From the NCBI GenBank assembly GCA_023415895.1, contig JAEZJA010000025.1, positions 1-8,813 of the forward strand: 8,813 nt of DNA, given 5' to 3'. The translations under genes and the position numbers were made by a program. How positions within the stretch are numbered: the first letter of the stretch is position 1; each line of letters opens with the position of its first letter. The notes beneath the pieces are model-generated. The model ran no database searches, was not told the origin of the DNA, and saw only the letters and a program-made list of their open reading frames with translations. This DNA comes from Bacillota bacterium. GTDB taxonomy: Bacteria; Bacillota; Clostridia; Oscillospirales; Acutalibacteraceae. Of this stretch, positions 5,849 through 8,813 are shown in pieces.

Positions 5849-6736
5849 TTATTCGACATCCTGAACGACCGTTTCGGGCGGCACTTCGAGCCGCTCGGGA
5901 TGGGTAATCAGGCTTCGGAAGTACCGGAAGGCGTTGGCATAGGTGTAGCCGTCGGCAATGCGTTCATCCGTTACAACCTTTAAATTGATGTATTTGCGTT
6001 CGGTAACTATGCCGTCATGTCCGACAACACGGATGCGTTTCTTGGCACCAAACGCGATAAACTGGGAAGTCGTCCCGAAGTTGTAAAGGTGGTGATAAAC
6101 CGGCTGAATGCCGACAGATCCGAGGTCGGTCACAAAAGCACTGCAGTGAAAGGGACTGACTTGATTAATAATGCTGGGCATAAACCCGATATAGTCGAGC
6201 TTGGAAACGCCCCAGATAAAGAATTTGATGAAAAATCCCGGGCAGTAGAGCAGCAGACGGGCGGTTTTATCCGTACCGTTGCTGGTATCCAGTTTTTTAT
6301 TTTCATCAATCAGCACGTTGACCTTATTTACCACATCATACAACGTATCGGTGGGCTCAAATTTAAATTTGATGGTGGTTTCGGGACTGTCCTCGATCAG
6401 CTGCTTTTTCACGGCGAGTGAAATGCTGATTTCCTTGCGGGAATAGATCTTTTGGCCGGCAATAAAGCGATTAAGTGCCGGTTTCTGGGAAATTGTTCGA
6501 ACATAGGCAGCCATCACGATATGTAAAAAGCCCAGATTTTTCATATCGGTTTCCCGCTTGGTTCGAATGTATTGATCCAAATGCGTCATATCAATTTGCT
6601 CATCAAAAAAAGTCTGGGAATCGTCACGCGATTTCATAATGTAGGGGATCAATTTGTAGAACGGATCGAGTGATCGGATCAGCCTACCGTCTGGACGATC
6701 ACCAAACCGTTTATCACGTCTGTTTCTCTTCCTCAT
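5849..6736 (-). CDS. Stand-alone 2-oxoacid dehydrogenase E2-like acyltransferase-domain protein
   Basis: A 295-residue protein with the chloramphenicol-acetyltransferase/E2 catalytic fold but no lipoyl or subunit-binding domain. A very basic start (MRKRNRRDKR) and the DPFYKLIPYIM segment lead into the domain. FVTDLGSVG (201-209) matches the TISNLG region of E2 enzymes, with Thr203 at the serine position. NFGTTSQFIAFG (219-230) fits the next strand. DERIADG (257-263) matches the E2 active-site motif DHRVIDG, but Glu258 replaces the catalytic histidine while Asp262-Gly263 remain. Acyl transfer by the usual mechanism is therefore doubtful; a binding or structural role is possible. The ATG at 6736 is chosen because AGGTGG lies seven bases upstream; the ATG at 6757 has no such site. 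It follows the Fur-family gene by 39 bases and is probably cotranscribed with it. Confidence 0.75.
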   Translation of the reverse strand: MRKRNRRDKRFGDRPDGRLIRSLDPFYKLIPYIMKSRDDSQTFFDEQIDMTHLDQYIRTKRETDMKNLGFLHIVMAAYVRTISQKPALNRFIAGQKIYSRKEISISLAVKKQLIEDSPETTIKFKFEPTDTLYDVVNKVNVLIDENKKLDTSNGTDKTARLLLYCPGFFIKFFIWGVSKLDYIGFMPSIINQVSPFHCSAFVTDLGSVGIQPVYHHLYNFGTTSQFIAFGAKKRIRVVGHDGIVTERKYINLKVVTDERIADGYTYANAFRYFRSLITHPERLEVPPETVVQDVE

Positions 6737-6743
6737 ACCAACA

Positions 6744-6749
6744 CCACCT
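6744..6749 (-). promoter_or_regulatory. Ribosome binding site that decides the E2-like gene start
   Basis: AGGTGG on the minus strand, seven bases before the ATG at 6736. The upstream in-frame ATG at 6757 lacks a recognisable site. Confidence 0.6.
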
Positions 6750-6775
6750 ATGTACATTTTTCGTCATGCTGCCGC

Positions 6776-7183
6776 CTAGCATTCGTGTTCTTTTCTCTTC
6801 TGACAATCTTTGCAGTAACCATAGAGCTGAATGACATGATCGGTTACGATAAACCCCGACGCGTCGGCAATCTCCTTCTCCATATCACGAAAAGGGCATT
6901 CGGGCAGATCGATCATACGGTTACAGCTTTTGCAGATCATGTAATGTGTGTGTCCATGACCCTGCACCGCTTTATAAAAGCTTTCACCGTTTTCCAACCG
7001 TCCGTGTATGACTTCGCCGCGAGAAAGCAACCCTTCGAGGATACGATACACGGTGGATTTCGCGAGGTTGGGCTGGCACTGCCGCGCGCGCGTATAGAGT
7101 TCGTTTGCCGTCAAAGGTTCCCGTGCTTGATCAAGTAGTGACAAAATCAACTGCTTTTGCCGCGTATTCCGGATCTCGCTCAT
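6776..7183 (-). CDS. Fur-family transcriptional regulator
   Basis: A 135-residue metal- or peroxide-responsive repressor of the Fur/Zur/PerR family. The N-terminal winged helix contains LTANELYTRA and the recognition segment KSTVYRILEGL (42-52). The dimerisation domain has HGHTHYMICKSC (76-87) and YGYCKDC (121-127), giving two CxxC pairs (Cys84/87 and Cys124/127) for structural zinc and a histidine cluster (76, 78, 80) plus His116 for the regulatory metal. The histidine that makes PerR a peroxide sensor (His37 in B. subtilis PerR, beside the TADDIY helix) aligns with Pro23 here, which argues against a classical PerR. Zinc or iron sensing cannot be separated by eye. The start at 7183 follows an AAGGGTGG site; longer frames would begin within the promoter. 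It leads an apparent two-gene unit with the E2-like gene. Confidence 0.92.
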   Translation of the reverse strand: MSEIRNTRQKQLILSLLDQAREPLTANELYTRARQCQPNLAKSTVYRILEGLLSRGEVIHGRLENGESFYKAVQGHGHTHYMICKSCNRMIDLPECPFRDMEKEIADASGFIVTDHVIQLYGYCKDCQKRKEHEC

Positions 7184-7207
7184 GCAGCGTACCACCCTTC
7201 TTTGTCT

Positions 7208-7236
7208 ATTGTAGCTGTCGCGCGCTTTTTTGTCAA
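7208..7236 (-). promoter_or_regulatory. Sigma-A-type promoter of the Fur-family gene
   Basis: On the minus strand a perfect -35 TTGACA (7231-7236), a 17-base spacer and -10 TACAAT (7208-7213). The predicted start near 7201 gives a leader of under 20 bases. On the plus strand the string TTTGTC occurs at 7201-7206 and 7229-7234, overlapping the transcription start and the -35 box. No classic Fur-type palindrome is evident. Confidence 0.85.
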
Positions 7237-7240
7237 TGTA

Positions 7241-7281
7241 AACGAGCAGCAACCGGCGATAAATCGCGGAAGCTGCTCGTT
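7241..7281 (-). terminator. Terminator hairpin of the cotJ operon
   Basis: AACGAGCAGC (7241-7250) and its exact complement (7272-7281) form a 10-base-pair stem. A further CC/GG pair and GCGA/TCGC stem inside extend it. On the minus strand it begins 13 bases after the cotJC stop and is followed only by GTTTACATT, a weak T-tract. It ends four bases before the -35 box of the Fur-family promoter. Confidence 0.65.
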
Positions 7282-7294
7282 GTTTTCATGCAGA

Positions 7295-7909
7295 CTATTG
7301 TTTGCTGCCCGAAGCGGGGATAAAGGCGGGGTTGAAGGCATAGAAGTTCTTGCTGTTGAGACGGTCGGTCGTGAGACGCAGGCCTTCACCGAAGCGCTGG
7401 TAGTGAACGATCTCGCGCGCACGCAGGAATTTCAGCGGTTCACGGATATCGGGGTCATCGATCAGGGTAAGAAGGTTGTCATAGGTGGTGCGTGCCTTTT
7501 GCTCGGCGGCAAGATCCTCGTGAAGATCGGTGATGGGATCGCCCTTGGACTGGATGTACGATGCCTGCCACGGCGTTCCGGAGGCGGCGACCGGGTAGAT
7601 GGCGGCGGTGTGATCGACGAAATAGGGAGCAAAGCCGGATTCTTTAATCTGTTCGGGTGACATTTCGCGTGTTAGCTGGTGAACCATGGCGGCGACCATT
7701 TCGAAGTGAGCTAGTTCTTCTGTGCCGATGTCGGTCAGAATGGCCCTGAGCTCGTCATACGGCATACTATAGCGCTGGCTTAAGTACCGCATGGAGGCAC
7801 CTAACTCGCCGTCGGGTCCTCCGTATTGGCTAATAATGATTTTGGCGTATTCGGGATTGACGTTTTTGATCTTAACGGGGTATTGCAACTTCTTCTCATA
7901 TTGCCACAT
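7295..7909 (-). CDS. cotJC: Spore coat protein CotJC, manganese-catalase family
   Basis: A 204-residue member of the manganese catalase family, found in the coat of spores and expected to disproportionate hydrogen peroxide at a dimanganese centre. The start MWQYEKKLQYPVKI is typical of CotJC. All five metal ligands are present with the family's spacing: Glu35 (GPDGELGAS), Glu65 and His68 (TEELAHFE), Glu136 (AAEQKAR) and His169 (REIVHYQRF). The 33-residue interval between the last two equals that of the Lactobacillus enzyme. The C terminus runs about 15 residues past the usual CotJC end, with a proline/serine-containing tail. The start at 7909 follows an AGGAAG site at ten bases; an upstream in-frame start at 7990 would overlap cotJB and lacks support. 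It is the last gene of the cotJ operon. Confidence 0.95.
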   Translation of the reverse strand: MWQYEKKLQYPVKIKNVNPEYAKIIISQYGGPDGELGASMRYLSQRYSMPYDELRAILTDIGTEELAHFEMVAAMVHQLTREMSPEQIKESGFAPYFVDHTAAIYPVAASGTPWQASYIQSKGDPITDLHEDLAAEQKARTTYDNLLTLIDDPDIREPLKFLRAREIVHYQRFGEGLRLTTDRLNSKNFYAFNPAFIPASGSKQ

Positions 7910-7965
7910 GAAGCGAATTCTTCCTTTCGGTTTTAGGATAAACGAAGCCTTGTGTACAGCGGCCG

Positions 7966-8232
7966 TTAGGTATCCGCCTGATAATCCCACGGCCAGGGAT
8001 TGTCAACCCATATCCAACGCTTGGCATCAAGTGGAACATCGCCGGTGTTGATGATATACGGCCCATATTTTTGCTCGTATTCCGCGATCATTTTATCGCG
8101 CTGCATAATGTATTCTTTGCGTGCCGCAAGAGCACGCTGGTTATCCGGATGCGAATCCAGGAAAAGTTCCATCTCATATACGGCAAAGCCCATCGCGTTA
8201 ATGCGACGACGCATATGCTCTTGTTCAGTCAT
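7966..8232 (-). CDS. cotJB: Spore coat protein CotJB
   Basis: An 88-residue small spore-coat protein encoded between cotJA and cotJC. CotJB has no known enzymatic activity; it is known as a partner of CotJA and CotJC during coat assembly in the mother cell. The family pattern is visible: an N-terminal helix with FAVYEMELFLDSHPDNQRAL (55 percent into a helical half rich in charged residues follows), then EYEQKYGP (68 region of the frame's middle) and the tryptophan-rich C-terminal end WIWVDNPWPWDYQ. The start at 8232 has a GGGAGG site eight bases upstream, and its ATG overlaps the cotJA stop (ATGACTGA), indicating translational coupling. The stop is 56 bases before cotJC. Longer in-frame extensions would read back through cotJA and are rejected. 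Confidence 0.93.
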   Translation of the reverse strand: MTEQEHMRRRINAMGFAVYEMELFLDSHPDNQRALAARKEYIMQRDKMIAEYEQKYGPYIINTGDVPLDAKRWIWVDNPWPWDYQADT

Positions 8233-8434
8233 TGAAACGACCTCCCAACCACGGTTTGTAAAGCTCTGGGAACATGGTGCCGCGCTGGAAGCCTTCCGTC
8301 GGCTCAAAGACCGTACCAAACTGCTGGACAGGGACATACGCCATAGCAACGACCTGCGTTTGTTGGCCCATCATAGGTCCGGCAGCTTCCTCAGCGTCAA
8401 TTGCCGCAACAGGCACATTCGGTGTGTTTTCCAA
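8225..8434 (-). CDS. cotJA: Spore coat associated protein CotJA, TTG start
   Basis: A 69-residue protein, first gene of the cotJ operon. CotJA is a small coat-associated protein required together with CotJC in Bacillus; its molecular action is unknown. The conserved core is MAYVPVQQFG (31-40) followed by GFQRGTMFPELYKPWLG (48-64), typical of clostridial CotJA. The preceding 30 residues are low in conserved features. I place the start at the TTG at 8434 because AAAGGAG lies exactly eight bases upstream. The in-frame ATG at 8464 lacks a ribosome binding site and would lie upstream of that strong one. A shorter protein starting at the ATG of the conserved core is conceivable but has no good site. 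The stop overlaps the cotJB start by eight bases. Mother-cell expression under sigma-E is expected from the family. Confidence 0.87.
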   Translation of the reverse strand: MENTPNVPVAAIDAEEAAGPMMGQQTQVVAMAYVPVQQFGTVFEPTEGFQRGTMFPELYKPWLGGRFND

Positions 8435-8442
8435 TTGCTTGA

Positions 8443-8449
8443 CTCCTTT
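8443..8449 (-). promoter_or_regulatory. Ribosome binding site indicating a TTG start for cotJA
   Basis: AAAGGAG on the minus strand, eight bases before TTG at 8434. It is the only strong site in this leader and decides the start. Confidence 0.7.
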
Positions 8450-8544
8450 CACATTCGTCCTCATTATACGGCTCTTGGGCAGAGACATCCCCAACGGGGT
8501 GCCGGCCCCTTTTCGGCGATGCCTCATAAGAAGATCCGCATGAC

Positions 8545-8552
8545 AGTGTATG
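8545..8552 (-). promoter_or_regulatory. Possible sigma-E -10 element for cotJABC
   Basis: CATACACT on the minus strand matches the sigma-E -10 consensus (CATACAMT). It lies about 110 bases before the cotJA start. No ATATT-like -35 element is visible 13-16 bases upstream, so only half of the promoter is supported. Confidence 0.25.
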
Positions 8553-8681
8553 GTGCAGCGGGTACTTTGGTGCGGACGAGATTTCTCTTTCGCTTGACAA
8601 GTACCATCTGCCGTCTAAGCATGACGGGCTGTATGCTTCCTGCGGAGAGTGCATATCGTGTGTCCGCAAACCACGCCGGCT

Positions 8682-8693
8682 ATATCCGGATAT
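8682..8693. repeat. 12-bp perfect palindrome
   Basis: ATATCCGGATAT is self-complementary over its full length. A nearby pair, TGCGGA (8641-8646) and TCCGCA (8663-8668), forms a second inverted repeat. Both could be operators for a gene beyond the right edge; no function is shown. Confidence 0.3.
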
Positions 8694-8813
8694 GTGGAAA
8701 ACGGTATGGCAACTTAAAAAATTTTCTGTAGCATTTAGTAAATATGGCATTCTTCTTACGCAAACCTAACGGACATGACACCCCTTATCCGCTCTCAGCC
8801 CAAAGAACAGGTC

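Larger units (their letters stand above)
8435..8813. other. Region upstream of cotJA without a recognised gene
   Basis: No convincing coding sequence is seen in these 379 bases on either strand. It contains the cotJA ribosome binding site, a possible sigma-E -10 element, a 12-base palindrome, and GC-rich self-complementary runs at 8490-8515. A plus-strand ATG at 8744 stays open to the right edge for 23 codons but has no ribosome binding site, so it is not called. The extreme right edge could hold the end of a leftward gene too short to recognise. Confidence 0.6.

Noticed and set aside
6737..6757. A seven-codon N-terminal extension of the E2-like protein starting at 6757
   Set aside because: No ribosome binding site precedes that ATG, and the AGGTGG serving the later ATG lies inside the extension.
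8594..8599. A perfect TTGACA on the plus strand as a promoter -35 box
   Set aside because: No acceptable -10 box lies 16-18 bases downstream (the sequence there is AAGCAT-like), and no gene follows within the window.
8397..8750. A minus-strand open frame of 117 codons upstream of and overlapping cotJA
   Set aside because: It overlaps cotJA in another frame, its start lacks a properly spaced ribosome binding site, and its composition (many Cys, His, Ser, Arg) looks non-coding.
1..8813. A mobile element, CRISPR array, defence island or prophage
   Set aside because: No transposase, integrase, toxin-antitoxin pair, spaced direct repeats or att-like ends were seen; the genes are housekeeping, sporulation and sugar metabolism genes with consistent style.

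Overview
The window looks like a chromosomal piece of an endospore-forming Firmicute, most likely a Clostridia member of moderate GC content. The reasons are an alpha/beta-type small acid-soluble spore protein, a complete cotJABC spore-coat operon with a manganese-catalase-type CotJC, strong AGGAGG-like ribosome binding sites, TTGACA/TATAAT-type promoters, and a glycolytic operon of the pgk-tpiA-gpmI type. Nothing seen fixes the genus. There are no insertion sequences, tRNA or rRNA genes, CRISPR arrays or phage genes.

Layout. (1) Positions 1-2989, minus strand: a lower-glycolysis operon read pgk, tpiA, an AIM24-family gene, then gpmI (cut by the left edge). It has a clear vegetative promoter just upstream of pgk and a conserved-looking hairpin between pgk and tpiA. 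(2) Positions 3055-3298, minus strand: one small acid-soluble spore protein gene with its own strong terminator. (3) Positions 3299-3734: a 436-base divergent intergenic region holding inverted repeats next to the spore gene and a good vegetative promoter for the rightward operon. (4) Positions 3735-5800, plus strand: a two-gene operon, a TIM-barrel sugar isomerase/epimerase followed by a Gfo/Idh/MocA NAD(P)-dependent oxidoreductase, closed by a bidirectional terminator. (5) Positions 5849-7236, minus strand: a Fur-family regulator with an excellent promoter, followed after 39 bases by a stand-alone protein resembling the catalytic domain of 2-oxoacid dehydrogenase E2 acyltransferases. (6) Positions 7241-8434, minus strand: cotJA-cotJB-cotJC, ending in a terminator that abuts the Fur-family promoter. 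(7) Positions 8435-8813: no gene recognised.

How the genes work together. Region 1 carries 3-phosphoglycerate and triose-phosphate interconversions of glycolysis. Regions 2 and 6 serve the spore: DNA protection in the core, and coat assembly with a dimanganese enzyme. Region 4 looks like a small sugar or cyclitol oxidation-isomerisation module without its own transporter. Region 5 pairs a metal-type repressor with an acyltransferase-like protein whose catalytic histidine position is occupied by glutamate; this is the most puzzling item. I did not find a clearly new multi-gene defence or mobile system. The best leads are the E2-like protein beside the Fur regulator, the isomerase/oxidoreductase pair, and the AIM24 gene inside the glycolytic operon.
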